Counted from the stretch's first letter, positions 18,257 to 27,991 are shown. The stretch: 64,000 nucleotides of DNA from an uncultured Spirochaetia bacterium (GCA_958296075.1 CATQHW010000003.1:310001-374000); one strand, 5' to 3'. Notes: generated by a model not told the origin, from the sequence alone. Numbers and translations: made by a program.

Positions 18257-18372
18257 CGGAAGCTACCCCACGCAAAGCGCGATCCGATCACGCTCCGCAT
18301 GCATCATCGCCGAATGACGGGAGGATCGTCAACGTCGTGCGCGAAAAAATCTCGTAGTGCGCCGAGGCACCG

Positions 18373-19953
18373 TCAGGAGAGCTCGACGCGCAGCCCGAAG
18401 ACCTGATCCATGAGGTCGGACTTGCGCGCCAGCGCCATGCGCTCCAACGACAAGTCGCCGTGATAGCCGCATTTCAGGCGCAGCAGGTCGGTGCTGCGCT
18501 CGGCGTCGAAGCGGTCGATCCGGCCCAGATGGCTCACGTCCAGCGCGTCGGCGACACGCAGGATCGCCGCCAGCTTGTTGACCACCAGCCGCTGCCGGCG
18601 CGACAGGCCGGCGTACATGGGATGCGACATCTGCGGCAGCGCTCTGCGGTGGTAGCGCACGACGTTGGCGACCACCGCCGTGTCCCTCTCGTCGATGCCG
18701 AACACCTCGGAGTTGGCGACGATGTAGGCGCCGTGGCGGTGATGGCCCGACGCCTTGATCAGCTTGCCGACCTCATGCAGCAACGCGGCCACGTGCAGTA
18801 GCAGCCGCTCGCGGCGACCGAGGCCGTGATCCTCGGCCAACAGATCGAACAGGCGGAGCGCCAGCTTCGTGACGTGGCGGACGTGCGGGTCCTCGGCGTG
18901 GTACTTGCGCGCCACGCTCAACGCCGAAGCGATCGTCTGCAGTTCGAACTCGCGGCGCGACCGCTCGTCGTCGAACGCCGTGCTCAGCAGCACGCCCTCG
19001 CGGATGCTCAGCTCGGGGACGATCACCTGCTGGGCGGCCGTCGATTGCAGAAACAGATCGTAGACGATCAGATCGGGCAGGATGCCCTCGGCATCCTCAT
19101 AGGGAATCTCGAGCCGGTGCACCAGCTCTTCGACCCGCAGCGGCTGCAGGCGGCGGATCAACGCCTGCAACGCCGGGCGTTCGATGAGCGAGCAGTACTC
19201 GGCGATCCGCCGCCCGCTGCGCGAGGCCGCCAAGCGGATCACGCCGCCAGCCGCCACGAATCGGCGGATGTGCTTCAGCGGTTGCTCGTGGCTCAGCGCT
19301 TCCCGCGTGGGGGCCACGGTCTCCGACAGCACGCGGCGCAGCCGCTCCGGATCGCTGTGCACCGGCCGCAGCATTCCTTCCATACGGGCGCTGCCGAGCT
19401 TCAGGGAGTGGACGAACGCCATCTTGCCGCGGCGCAGCAGCATGAACTCGGTGCTGCCGGTGCCGACCTGCATGATCAGGGAGTTGGATCTGGCGAATCC
19501 CGGGATCGCCGCCTTGATCGCGTGCACGGCCGACAGGTAGGTAAGCCGATTCTCCTCCACGCCGTCGATCACGCGCACGTCCAGCCCGGTGCGCAGCGCC
19601 ACCCGGTCGACGAAGGTGTCGCGGTTTTTCGCCTCACGCAGGGCGCTGGTGGCGATCACCGCGGTCTCCTTCGAGCCGATCCCCCAGCCGCGCAGCAGTT
19701 CCTGAAAGGACGCCAGCGCCTCCAGCGACGCGCCGATCGTCGTGCGGCTGGCCGTGCCGGAGCTGAATACGTCGTGACCGAGCGGGACCGGCCGATCGGC
19801 GCGGTCCAGGATGCGAATGGAGCCGGTGGCGGCGACCTCCGCGACCACCATGCGTATGGCGCTGGAACCGATGTCGATCACCGCCCGTGCCATCCCGTTG
19901 CGCGCATCGGGCGCGGCGGATGCGCGGGCCGACGAGGGAACGCCGGCGCTCAC
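18373..19953 (-). CDS. ppx: Ppx/GppA phosphatase with C-terminal HD domain
   Basis: A 526-residue exopolyphosphatase/pppGpp phosphatase. The sugar-kinase-like N-terminal half starts ARAVIDIGSSAIRMVVAEV and includes VIATSALREAKNRDTF and LIMQVGTGSTEFMLL, where E replaces a normal GGGSTE glycine-rich signature but keeps the catalytic Glu. The C-terminal half is an HD-like domain (LLHVAALLHEVGKLIK, then GHHRHGAYIVANSE). It hydrolyses polyphosphate or the pppGpp alarmone; which cannot be decided. A first ATG at 19953 overlaps the ROK stop (ATGA), indicating coupled translation, but the ATG at 19893 (MARAVIDIG) would also give a complete domain. It fits with ppk and phoU located 4 kb away. Confidence 0.88.
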   Translation of the reverse strand: MSAGVPSSARASAAPDARNGMARAVIDIGSSAIRMVVAEVAATGSIRILDRADRPVPLGHDVFSSGTASRTTIGASLEALASFQELLRGWGIGSKETAVIATSALREAKNRDTFVDRVALRTGLDVRVIDGVEENRLTYLSAVHAIKAAIPGFARSNSLIMQVGTGSTEFMLLRRGKMAFVHSLKLGSARMEGMLRPVHSDPERLRRVLSETVAPTREALSHEQPLKHIRRFVAAGGVIRLAASRSGRRIAEYCSLIERPALQALIRRLQPLRVEELVHRLEIPYEDAEGILPDLIVYDLFLQSTAAQQVIVPELSIREGVLLSTAFDDERSRREFELQTIASALSVARKYHAEDPHVRHVTKLALRLFDLLAEDHGLGRRERLLLHVAALLHEVGKLIKASGHHRHGAYIVANSEVFGIDERDTAVVANVVRYHRRALPQMSHPMYAGLSRRQRLVVNKLAAILRVADALDVSHLGRIDRFDAERSTDLLRLKCGYHGDLSLERMALARKSDLMDQVFGLRVELS

Positions 19954-20912
19954 GCCAGCGATTCCTGCGCCAGCGCCGCGGCCCCGCGCACGACCGCTTC
20001 GTCGCCGAGCGCCGCGGCGACCACCTCAACGCCCTCGGCCAGCGCCGGCAGCGCGTGACGCCGCATCGAATCGGCGGCGCGCTCGATCAACCAGTCGCCG
20101 AGCTTCTCCACCAACCCGCCGCCCAGCACTACCATCTCCGGATTGAGCAGGTTGACGCAGTTGGCGATGCCGATGCCCAGCCGCTCCGCCGCGCGCTCCA
20201 GCAGATCGATGCCGGGCCGCTCGCCGGCGGCCAGCACGCGAGCGATCATCTTGCTGCGCACGGCCCGCACGTCGGTCCCGGCCTTGGCCGCCACCGGCGG
20301 CACGCGCCCGATCGCGGCCTGCGCAATCAGGTCGCGGGCGATGGCGCTACGACTTGCCACCGCCTCCAGACAGCCGTACTGGCCGCAGCCGCACATCGGC
20401 CCGCCGAGCTGCATGATCATGTGCCCGACCTCGCCCGCATTGCCCCGCGCGCCGCGGTACAGGCGGCCGTCCAGCACCAACCCGCCGCCGATCCCGGTGC
20501 CGGGAAATATGCCGATCACGTGCCGGCGGCCGCGCGCCGCGCCGTAGCGGTGCTCGCCGTAGGTGCCGGCGTTGACGTCGTTCTCGACCACGACCGGGAC
20601 CCCGAACGCTTCCTCAAGGCGATCGCGGATCGGGAAGTCCGACACACCCAGGTTCGGCGGCCCCACCAGCGTGCCGTTCCGCGCATCGATCGGCCCCGGC
20701 GCACCGACGCCGATCGCGGCCGGCGCCGGCCGCTCGTCCTTGACGGCAGCCAGAGCGGCTTCGACGGTACCCACCAGGTCCGCCGCCAAGCCGTCAGCTC
20801 CGGCCGTGGGCCTGGTCGACCGTTTGGTCGATCCCAGCCTCTGTCCGCCCCGATACACGGTCGCGAGCATCTTCGAGCCGCCCAGATCGATACCGACCAC
20901 CAGCGCATCCAT
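19950..20912 (-). CDS. ROK-family sugar kinase (glucokinase-like)
   Basis: A 320-residue ROK kinase. It has the phosphate-binding DLGGSKMLATVYRGG (residues 9-23), the substrate motif ENDVNAGTYGEHRYG with the catalytic aspartate, the glycine loop FPGTGIGGGLVLDG, the zinc-binding GEVGHMI with CGCGQYGCLE, and the adenosine loop VVLGGGLVEK. This corresponds to NAD-independent bacterial glucokinases or N-acetyl-sugar kinases; ROK members without an N-terminal helix-turn-helix, as here, are enzymes, not repressors. The hexose substrate is not determined. The ATG start immediately follows the methyltransferase stop, and the gene is followed by ppx with a 4-bp overlap. Confidence 0.9.
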   Translation of the reverse strand: MDALVVGIDLGGSKMLATVYRGGQRLGSTKRSTRPTAGADGLAADLVGTVEAALAAVKDERPAPAAIGVGAPGPIDARNGTLVGPPNLGVSDFPIRDRLEEAFGVPVVVENDVNAGTYGEHRYGAARGRRHVIGIFPGTGIGGGLVLDGRLYRGARGNAGEVGHMIMQLGGPMCGCGQYGCLEAVASRSAIARDLIAQAAIGRVPPVAAKAGTDVRAVRSKMIARVLAAGERPGIDLLERAAERLGIGIANCVNLLNPEMVVLGGGLVEKLGDWLIERAADSMRRHALPALAEGVEVVAAALGDEAVVRGAAALAQESLA

Positions 20913-22583
20913 CTACCTTCGCCGATGCCTCCTCGACCGAAGTCTGTTCCATGCGGCGCGCGCACTCCTCACGTCCCGGTCCGCAAAACCGCACCCGCTC
21001 TTGAGGAGCACGCGGTCGCCGTGATCCATCGCTCCTTCGAGGTCGCCGGCCCGTAACCGCCGGTCGATATACTCGAGATCGAGACCTTCCGAAAACCGAT
21101 ACGGCACCAACAGCCTCTCCGCTTCCCGCGGCTCCAGTTCGAGAACTCCCCCGCCATAGCTCCGCCCGCACACCTCGGCCCAGGCGAAAGTCAGCGAATT
21201 AACCATCGACGCGCAGAGCGAGTCGACGTCCACCCCCGCGGCGACACGCACACGGTGGATCGTATCGGTCGACGTCGCACAAGCACGATTTGCCGCGAGC
21301 AATGGCGCGTGGTGAATCTGGCGAAACAGAAACGCATCCGGTACGTACACCGACGGTACGTCGAACCATCGCTTGCGAATACGGCATTTGTAGCCGCGGT
21401 CGACTCCCTGCTCCTCGCCCGAGCGGATGTAGTGGTCGAGAGCAGCCGAGAACGATGACCGCGGCTGGCCGTTCAGATCGATCAGCTTCGATCGGTTCGC
21501 GGTGCCGTAACGCATCAGATCGTCCTCGGTAAACCGAATCGACTTTAGAGCAGCGGTCCTGCCGATCACGTCGACCGCATGACCATCCAACCCGAGCCGG
21601 CGCGCCGTGCCTTCCGTGACGACGAAGAAACTGTTGCGGCCCGTAACGATTCCAACGTCGACGTCCGCCAACTCGCCCATGAGATCGAGAGAGCCGCTGT
21701 GGACCGCGGCCCTCAGCGTGCGGAACTCATCGTCTTCGAGGAACAGAGAGGTCCACTTCATGTCGGCATGCGTGTGCCGCTCCGGCGCGTGCGAAGTAAT
21801 GTCGGCCGATCTCGCCATGGACAAGAGCGCTTCACCGTCCGCAACCTGACGGGTGTACAGTCTGCCGCACGTCTGCGCGTTCCGGTTGCGACCGTCTCCG
21901 AGCAGCAACAGCACCTCCTGCTGAATATCCGGAAACACCAGCCGGTCGAAAGCGATGACCGACACGGCATCGAAGAGCATGGGCAGCCGGTCACGAAGCT
22001 CGGCGGCGTACTGCACCTGTAACAGCTCCGCGGGAACCACCATCGCGAGCCGGCCGCCGTCGCGCACCAGTTCCGCGGCCAGTTGCACGAACGCGACCCA
22101 CGCGTTGGCAAGTCCGTTCGGACGGTAGCCGACCGTGTTGACCAGCCGGAACGCCCGCTCGCGGGCACGCTTGTCGAAGTACTGGAACCGTATGAACGGC
22201 GGATTGCCGACGGCGGCGTCGTAGCCGGGTCCTTGCATCAGTCCGGGAGCGACATCGAAAAAGTCGGCGCACTTCCAGTCGATGGGCACCGTCGTGCCGT
22301 TGGCGGCGGCCTGCGCCTTGCGGATTTCCTCGGGTACGATTTCCACGGCAGTGATCGAGCCGTCATCGCCGAGCAAGGGGGCGGCCGCAGACACGAAGCT
22401 GCCGTCGCCGCAGCTCGGCTCGATCACTCTGTCCGAGCGGCTGCGTATCGCCCACCGGCATAGATAATCGGCAAGAGCCGCAGGTGTGTAGTAACCGCCT
22501 CTTACCTTGGTGGCCGTGGGAGCGGTCTTGTTGGACCTGAACGCCGTAAATCCCAACGTCGGCTGCTCGACCTGCTGCGCCAT
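20913..22583 (-). CDS. DNA N6-adenine methyltransferase (Eco57I/TaqI-like)
   Basis: A 556-residue methyltransferase. Motif X/I region reads YYTPAALADYLCRWAI then VIEPSCGDGSFVSAAAP, the AdoMet-binding loop. The catalytic motif IV is GNPPFIRFQYF (N-P-P-F), typical of N6-adenine methylation. The later part, from about residue 280 to the end, is a target-recognition-like region, as in M.TaqI. The start ATG 22583 was chosen because it begins the conserved region and abuts the next gene upstream, whose stop lies 2 bp away. A much longer in-frame extension is present but is non-conserved and overlaps that gene. It is likely the modification half of a restriction-modification pair. Confidence 0.9.
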   Translation of the reverse strand: MAQQVEQPTLGFTAFRSNKTAPTATKVRGGYYTPAALADYLCRWAIRSRSDRVIEPSCGDGSFVSAAAPLLGDDGSITAVEIVPEEIRKAQAAANGTTVPIDWKCADFFDVAPGLMQGPGYDAAVGNPPFIRFQYFDKRARERAFRLVNTVGYRPNGLANAWVAFVQLAAELVRDGGRLAMVVPAELLQVQYAAELRDRLPMLFDAVSVIAFDRLVFPDIQQEVLLLLGDGRNRNAQTCGRLYTRQVADGEALLSMARSADITSHAPERHTHADMKWTSLFLEDDEFRTLRAAVHSGSLDLMGELADVDVGIVTGRNSFFVVTEGTARRLGLDGHAVDVIGRTAALKSIRFTEDDLMRYGTANRSKLIDLNGQPRSSFSAALDHYIRSGEEQGVDRGYKCRIRKRWFDVPSVYVPDAFLFRQIHHAPLLAANRACATSTDTIHRVRVAAGVDVDSLCASMVNSLTFAWAEVCGRSYGGGVLELEPREAERLLVPYRFSEGLDLEYIDRRLRAGDLEGAMDHGDRVLLKSGCGFADRDVRSARAAWNRLRSRRHRRR

Positions 22584-22585
22584 CT

Positions 22586-23356
22586 TCACCCCGTGTGTGG
22601 CGGCAGATGTCGATACCGGTCGACGTAGTGGCGATAGATACGACGATGCATCGTATCCAGGTGAATGTTCGACAGACCGACCTCGCCGTCCGCGTCCGAC
22701 GGCCGGCAAGCGCTGCGGACCGGTTCGATCTCGCCCGTCGTCGGATCCCAGATAACGAGCGCTATGGATTCGGCGAGATGGTGTTGATCGAGCTCGTCCT
22801 TCCTCGACCCGAGACGATCGAGCGTCGCAGATATCGCGCGGCGCTGTGTGCCGTGCAAAGCCGGTTTTGGCAGCACGGCGATGAACGCTACCACGCAATA
22901 GGGAAACCGCGTATGGACAGTAGCTGCCTCGGACGCCAAGTCATTGATCATGTTCTGCCAGTTCTTCCTGATGCTGCTTTCATCATTCAGCGTCTTGCTG
23001 TCGAACACGACACGAGGTCCGTCCAGACGGTATGCTACGTCATAGTTCTGCGGGCGTATGCCGCCGATGACTCTGGTAGTTCCGACTTCTACGCAGTCCG
23101 ACTCGGCCGGGATCAAGGAACTGGCAGACGGCGTCACGACCTCGACGCTGAGCATCCCCGCCAATGCCCGACCAAACGCAAGGTCGAAGACGCGGCCGAA
23201 CTCCATTGCCTGCCGCTTGTCGAAGGAGTCCGGGCGTTTGTTACGCGCTTGTCCGTCACCGCGCGAGCTGCCCTCACTACCGTGCCAGACCCTGCCCCAC
23301 TCGAAGAGCTCGTCGCGCTCCACGTGTATTCGGGGCATCTCCCGAAGCTCGCCCAC
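22586..23356 (-). CDS. Probable restriction endonuclease (PD-(D/E)XK-like)
   Basis: A 256-residue soluble protein immediately upstream of the methyltransferase in the same direction. A likely catalytic core is IRPQNYDVAYRLDG followed by RVVFDSKTLNDESSI, giving the D-X(n)-(D/E)-X-K arrangement of nuclease folds with the lysine in DSK. Downstream is the conserved-looking stretch HTRFPYCVVAFIAVLPKP. Adjacent methylase and nuclease genes with 2 bp between them indicate a type II restriction-modification system. The recognition site is unknown. GTG 23356 is the first start; an ATG at 23338 is an alternative. Confidence 0.65.
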   Translation of the reverse strand: MGELREMPRIHVERDELFEWGRVWHGSEGSSRGDGQARNKRPDSFDKRQAMEFGRVFDLAFGRALAGMLSVEVVTPSASSLIPAESDCVEVGTTRVIGGIRPQNYDVAYRLDGPRVVFDSKTLNDESSIRKNWQNMINDLASEAATVHTRFPYCVVAFIAVLPKPALHGTQRRAISATLDRLGSRKDELDQHHLAESIALVIWDPTTGEIEPVRSACRPSDADGEVGLSNIHLDTMHRRIYRHYVDRYRHLPPHTG

Positions 23357-23513
23357 CGAATCCTCCTCAGCTCGCCGATCCGGATCCGCGCATCATACAG
23401 GATCAGCGCCGGCCTGGCGGCGCCGCTTCAAGCGGCCGGCCGCGTCTCGGTCGGGCCGACGACGGCAGCTCTCCGCTAGCGATTCTCCGGCGGGCGGCCG
23501 GTATGATGGCGGC

Positions 23514-25697
23514 GTGACCGAGCGCCCTCGATCCACGGCTGACACCGGACGCGGCGATCGGGGGACTGCGCCGGCCGCGCGGCGCCCGGCGAACACTCCG
23601 CCGCCGGCGCGGTATCTCGACGGCGCGTTGAGTTGGCTGGCGTTCAACCGCCGGGTGCTGGACCGGGCCGAGACGACCGCCGTGCCGCTGCTGGAACGCC
23701 TGCGCTTCCTGGGCATCGTCAGCGCCAACCTGGACGAGTTCTTCATGGTGCGGGTGCCTGCGCTGCGGCGGGCCGGAACGGCGAGCGCCCGCCTTGCCGA
23801 GGTGCGCCGGCGCGTCGAGCAGATCGTGCGCGCGCAGGCCGACTGTCTGCGCACGCGCGTGCTGCCGCTGCTGGCCGAAGCCGGAGTGCGGTTGCTCGAA
23901 CGGGACGCCTATCCGCTCGGCACCCTGGAGCAGCTCCGCGACCACTTCACCAATCAGATCTATCCGGCCCTCACGCCGGTGCGGATCACGACCGAGGAGA
24001 GCGTGCCGCTGCCGAGTCTGCGGCTGCACGTCGGCTTCCTGCTGGAGCCGGCCGACGACCAGGCCCGCTCCGCTTCGGCGGCAGCGACGGCCGGCGGCGG
24101 TCCGACCGTCGCCGTGGTGCCGCTGCCGGGCGCCATCGACCGGCTTGTCCCGGTACCGCAGGAGGGCGCGGGCATCACCTTCGCGCTGTTGGAGGACCTG
24201 ATCGCCGCCAACGCCGACCTGCTCTTTCCCGGCTTCACCATCCTGGACAGCATCCTGTTCCGCGTCACCCGCTCCGGCGACGCCGAGGTGGATGAGCTGC
24301 GCGATGACGACTTCGTGGAGGCGATGGAGGAGGTGATCTCGGCGCGACGCGGGGGGGTGGCGATCCGCCTGGAAACCAGCGACGCCGACTGCGAGCTGTG
24401 CCGGGTGCTGGCCGCCGAGCTGTCGGTCGGGCCGGTCGATATCTACCAATGCGCCGGCTCATTGGATTTGGCCGGCTGGTCGAGCCTGGTCGACATGCCG
24501 GGACTCCACCGGCTCCGGTTCGAGCCGTGGGAACCGGTCCGTCCGACTTGGCTGGACGGCGCGGAGCCGATCTGGAGCGTGATCCGGACACGGGACCGCC
24601 TGCTGCACCACCCCTACGAGACATTCGACACGGTCGTCCATCTGCTCGATCAGGCCGCCGACGACCCGGCGGTGCTGGCCATCAAGATGACCCTGTACCG
24701 CGTATCGCGGGAGTCGCCGATCGTCGCCGCGCTCGGACGGGCGGCGGAGGCCGGCAAACAGGTGACGGTCCTGGTGGAGGTCAAGGCCCGCTTCGACGAA
24801 GAGCGCAACCTGGAGCGCGCCGCGCTGCTGGAGCGGCAGGGGGCGATCGTGGTGCACGGCATCGCCTGGCACAAGGTGCACGCCAAGGCGCTGCTCATCG
24901 TCCGCCGCGAATCCGGCCGCATCCGGCGCTACGTCCACCTGGGAACCGGCAACTACCGCGACGACACCGCGCGCCTGTACACCGACGTCGGTCTGCTGAC
25001 CGCCGACGACGAGCTGGCCATGGAGGCCGGCGTGTTCTTCAACGCCATCACCGGCTACTCCACGGTGCCGAACCTGCGCCGGCTGGCGATGGCGCCCACC
25101 TCCCTCAAGCAGCGTCTGCTGGCGATGATCGAGCGCGAGGCCGCCCGCCCGCCGAACGAACGGCCGCTGATCATGGCCAAGCTGAATCAGCTCACCGACC
25201 GCGACGTGATCGACGCGCTCTACGCAGCATCGCGGGCCGGCGTCACCATCCGGCTGAACGTCCGCGGCGAGTGCCTGCTGATCCCGGACCGGCGCGGCAT
25301 GAGCCGCAACATCACGGTCGTGTCGATCATCGATCGCTACCTGGAGCACGCGCGGCTCCTCTATCTGCGCGCCGGCGGCGCCGACGAGTGCTACCTGTCG
25401 AGCGCCGACTGGATGCCGCGCAATCTCAGCCGCCGCGTCGAACTCATGGTGCCGATCGACGACCCGCGCCTGAAGCGCCGCGCGCTGGAGATCCTGGAAT
25501 CAGCGTTCGCCGACAACACCAACGCCTACCGCCTGCGCAGCGACGGCACGTACGTGCGGGTGCGGCGCTCGTCGGCGGACGATCCGTTCCATCGCAGCCA
25601 GCAGGCGATGTATGCGGCGGCCGAGCGGCGCGCCCGCACCGAGCTGGGGGAGCCGGCCGGGAGGCTGATCGCCCGGCGGCCGCGCCCGGAGCGCTGA
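23514..25697 (+). CDS. ppk1: Polyphosphate kinase 1
   Basis: A 727-residue PPK1. The N-terminal domain begins LSWLAFNRRVLDRAE, followed by SANLDEFFMVRVPALR. The catalytic phospholipase-D-like domains carry HPYETFDTVVHLL, the autophosphorylated histidine in HKVHAKALLIVRR (about residue 455), HLGTGNYRDDTARLYTDVGL and the second histidine region FVSSADWMPRNLSRRVEL-like (here YLSSADWMPRNLSR). It reversibly makes polyphosphate from ATP. GTG 23514 is the start; a TATGAT sequence lies only 7 nt before it, so a leaderless transcript is possible. Roughly 40 low-complexity residues precede the conserved core. It converges on phoU with 10 bp between stops. Confidence 0.95.
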   Translation: MTERPRSTADTGRGDRGTAPAARRPANTPPPARYLDGALSWLAFNRRVLDRAETTAVPLLERLRFLGIVSANLDEFFMVRVPALRRAGTASARLAEVRRRVEQIVRAQADCLRTRVLPLLAEAGVRLLERDAYPLGTLEQLRDHFTNQIYPALTPVRITTEESVPLPSLRLHVGFLLEPADDQARSASAAATAGGGPTVAVVPLPGAIDRLVPVPQEGAGITFALLEDLIAANADLLFPGFTILDSILFRVTRSGDAEVDELRDDDFVEAMEEVISARRGGVAIRLETSDADCELCRVLAAELSVGPVDIYQCAGSLDLAGWSSLVDMPGLHRLRFEPWEPVRPTWLDGAEPIWSVIRTRDRLLHHPYETFDTVVHLLDQAADDPAVLAIKMTLYRVSRESPIVAALGRAAEAGKQVTVLVEVKARFDEERNLERAALLERQGAIVVHGIAWHKVHAKALLIVRRESGRIRRYVHLGTGNYRDDTARLYTDVGLLTADDELAMEAGVFFNAITGYSTVPNLRRLAMAPTSLKQRLLAMIEREAARPPNERPLIMAKLNQLTDRDVIDALYAASRAGVTIRLNVRGECLLIPDRRGMSRNITVVSIIDRYLEHARLLYLRAGGADECYLSSADWMPRNLSRRVELMVPIDDPRLKRRALEILESAFADNTNAYRLRSDGTYVRVRRSSADDPFHRSQQAMYAAAERRARTELGEPAGRLIARRPRPER

Positions 25698-25707
25698 AGG
25701 CGCACCT

Positions 25708-26376
25708 TCAGTTCAACTCGACGCGCCGTCCGGTCGCCACGTAGACGGCCGCCTCGCAGATGTTGGTGGCGTGGTCGCCCGCCCGCTCGAACTGCTTGGC
25801 CACGAACAACAGCGTCTGCGCCTGCGCGATCGTCTTCGGCGATTCCATCATGTAGGTGAGCAGCTCACGGAAGAGCTGCGAATAGGTGTTGTCGATCAGA
25901 TCGTCGCCGGCGGCGACGTCGTGGGCGGCCTGCTCGTCGCGGCTCGCGAACGCGTGCACGGACTCGCGCACCATCTGCGCGGCGCGGTCCGCCATCAGGT
26001 TCATGGAGATCAGCGGCTTGATGTAGGTCTCCGAGGCGAGCTTCTGCGCCACCCGGGCGACGTGCACCGCCAGATCGCCGATCCGCTCCAGCGCGATCAC
26101 CACGTGCAGGGAGGCGATGATGAAGCGCAGGTCGGTGGCGACCGGTTGCTCGCGGGCCACCAGCGTGCTGACGTAATCCTCGACCTCGTAGGCGGCGGCG
26201 TTGACCGCATTCTCGCCCACGATGACGTGTTCGGCCAGCTCCTCGTTCTGGACCAGCAGCGCCTTGGCCGCCTGCGCCAGCGCCGACTCGACCGACTGGG
26301 ACAGGCCCAGCAGGCGCTGCTCCAGTTCCCCGATCTCACGCTCGAACTGGTGACGGAGCGGTTGTGGCTCACTCAC
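25708..26376 (-). CDS. phoU: Phosphate signalling regulator PhoU
   Basis: A 222-residue all-helical protein with two PhoU three-helix repeats. Metal-binding E/D motifs occur in ALERIGDLAVHVARVA (about residues 94-109) and in FERAGDHATNICEAAVY (about 197-213). PhoU lets the Pst transporter signal phosphate sufficiency to the sensor kinase and restrains uptake. It is the last gene of the pst operon, after a lipoprotein gene, and is translated from a GTG preceded by GGGGGGAAG. Adjacent ppk runs towards it. Confidence 0.95.
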   Translation of the reverse strand: MSEPQPLRHQFEREIGELEQRLLGLSQSVESALAQAAKALLVQNEELAEHVIVGENAVNAAAYEVEDYVSTLVAREQPVATDLRFIIASLHVVIALERIGDLAVHVARVAQKLASETYIKPLISMNLMADRAAQMVRESVHAFASRDEQAAHDVAAGDDLIDNTYSQLFRELLTYMMESPKTIAQAQTLLFVAKQFERAGDHATNICEAAVYVATGRRVELN

Positions 26377-26464
26377 GGCTTCCCCCCTGGCGGGCGGCCC
26401 GGCCGGCTGCAGCGCCGGCCGCGGCTGCCCCGATCATCGGACACCGGATGCCCGGCGTCCGTCG

Positions 26465-26983
26465 CTACTTCGCCGCGGCCTCCCAGGCCGCCAGGTACTC
26501 GTCGATCACCGCCGTTTCCACTGCCTTGATCGTCAGCCCGAACGGGCCGGCCAGAGGCCGCACCACCTGCTTGGCCGGCTCGCCGGTCTGCCGGAACTCT
26601 TCCAGCTCCGCGCTGCCGGCGCGGAACACCCACAGCCGGCCATCCTCCATCTGCGTGTAGAAGCCCGGCAACGTGGTGAGGTACTCGTCGATCGTGGCGC
26701 TGTCGGTCGACTTGATGGTCACGCCGTCCGGCGCGGCCTTTGGCCGCACCACCTGCCTGGCCGGCTCGCCGGCTTCCCGAAACTGCGCGAGGTCTTCCGT
26801 TCCTTCTCGGAACACCCACAGCCGGCCATCCTCCTCCATGACCACGAAGCCCGGCTTGGCGTAGCGGTCGAGCGCCAACGGTTCAGCGGCCATTGTGGTC
26901 GCGCACCCGCCGATCAACACTCCGGCTGCCGCCAGGATCACGGCCATCGCCGGCACGCGGCCATACGCTCTACGAAGTCCCAT
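26465..26983 (-). CDS. Two-repeat lipoprotein within the pst operon
   Basis: A 172-residue protein, start ATG 26983 with AGGAGGAGGAG immediately upstream. Residues 1-27 are a lipoprotein signal peptide ending in the lipobox LIGGC. The mature part is two tandem repeats of about 60 residues, each containing GRLWVFR, an acidic spacer (EDLAQFREAGEPARQVVRP; the second copy reads SAELEEFRQTGEPAKQVVRP), a TIK stretch and IDEYL. No known family is recognised. It is located between pstB and phoU on the same strand, with 46 bp and 88 bp of spacing, so it probably belongs to the phosphate regulon, but its role is unknown. The tag GRLWVFR could indicate a carbohydrate- or ligand-binding beta structure; that is speculation. 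Confidence 0.75.
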   Translation of the reverse strand: MGLRRAYGRVPAMAVILAAAGVLIGGCATTMAAEPLALDRYAKPGFVVMEEDGRLWVFREGTEDLAQFREAGEPARQVVRPKAAPDGVTIKSTDSATIDEYLTTLPGFYTQMEDGRLWVFRAGSAELEEFRQTGEPAKQVVRPLAGPFGLTIKAVETAVIDEYLAAWEAAAK

Positions 26984-27030
26984 TTCTCCTCCTCCTCTGG
27001 TGCGTTGGGCTTTCCGTTCCATGCGCCGGC

Positions 27031-27978
27031 TCATCCGAACCGGCCGCTTATGTAGTCCTCCGTCTCCTGCAACTGCGGTTTCACGAACACTTCCTCCGTC
27101 GGGGCGAACTCGATGAGCCGGCCCAGGTACATGAAGGCGGTGATGTCGCTGACCCGCGACGCCTGCTGCATGTTGTGGGTCACGATCAGGATCGTGTAGC
27201 TCCCTTTCAGCTCGTGGATCAGGTCCTCGATCTTGCTGGTGGCGATCGGATCCAGGGCGCTGGCCGGCTCGTCCATCAACAGCACCTCCGGCTCGGCGGC
27301 CACCGCGCGGGCGATGCAGAGCCGCTGCTGCTGGCCGCCCGACAATCCCAAGGCGCTTTCGTGCAGCCGGTCCTTCACCTCGTCCCAGAGCGCCGCGCCC
27401 TGCAGGGCGCGATGGCACACCGAGTCGAGCACCTGCTTGTCCCGCTCGCCGTCGATCCGCAGCGGGTAGACGACGTTCTCGTAGACGCTCATCGGGAACG
27501 GATTGGGCTTCTGCGCCACCATGCCCATGCGCTTGCGCAGCTCGATCACGTCGGTCCCCGGCGCGTAGATCGAGTCGCCCGACAGGCGCATATCGCCTTC
27601 GATGCGCACGGTGTCGACCAGGTCGTTGAGCCGGTTGACCGACCGCAGCAGCGTCGACTTGCCGCAGCCGGACGGGCCGATGAGCGCCGTCACCTTCCCG
27701 AACGGGACGTTCATCGACACGTCGAACAGCGCCTGCGCGTCCCCGTACCACAGGTTGAAGCCGTCCACCTCCAGCACGCACTCCAACTCGCGGGTACGCG
27801 GGTGTACGGCCGTCTTGACCAGACCGCCGGCGGCTATGCGCTCCAGCAGATTCTCACGCGCGGACGCCTGCGCGCCGGATCGCAGGCGCCCATCGATCGG
27901 GGAAACGACCTCGGATGGCGTATGGTAGCCGTCCGCGCCGAGGCGAGGGTGGTCGCTGCGTTCCCGGGTTGCATCCAT
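27031..27978 (-). CDS. pstB: Phosphate ABC transporter ATP-binding protein
   Basis: A 315-residue ATPase. Residues 70-315 are the canonical PstB: Walker [22 protein letters not shown]-loop [17 protein letters not shown], signature [16 protein letters not shown], Walker [14 protein letters not shown] and switch VTHNMQQA. The first 70 residues are an unusual hydrophilic extension. It is likely real, because AAGGAGG sits at proper distance before ATG 27978, overlapping the pstA stop region. It energises import with PstA and PstC. Confidence 0.95.
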   Translation of the reverse strand: MDATRERSDHPRLGADGYHTPSEVVSPIDGRLRSGAQASARENLLERIAAGGLVKTAVHPRTRELECVLEVDGFNLWYGDAQALFDVSMNVPFGKVTALIGPSGCGKSTLLRSVNRLNDLVDTVRIEGDMRLSGDSIYAPGTDVIELRKRMGMVAQKPNPFPMSVYENVVYPLRIDGERDKQVLDSVCHRALQGAALWDEVKDRLHESALGLSGGQQQRLCIARAVAAEPEVLLMDEPASALDPIATSKIEDLIHELKGSYTILIVTHNMQQASRVSDITAFMYLGRLIEFAPTEEVFVKPQLQETEDYISGRFG

Positions 27979-27991
27979 CCGAAGGCCCTCC

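Noticed and set aside
20913..22898. A longer start for the methyltransferase at 22898
   Set aside because: The extra 105 residues are not conserved and overlap the upstream nuclease-like gene entirely.
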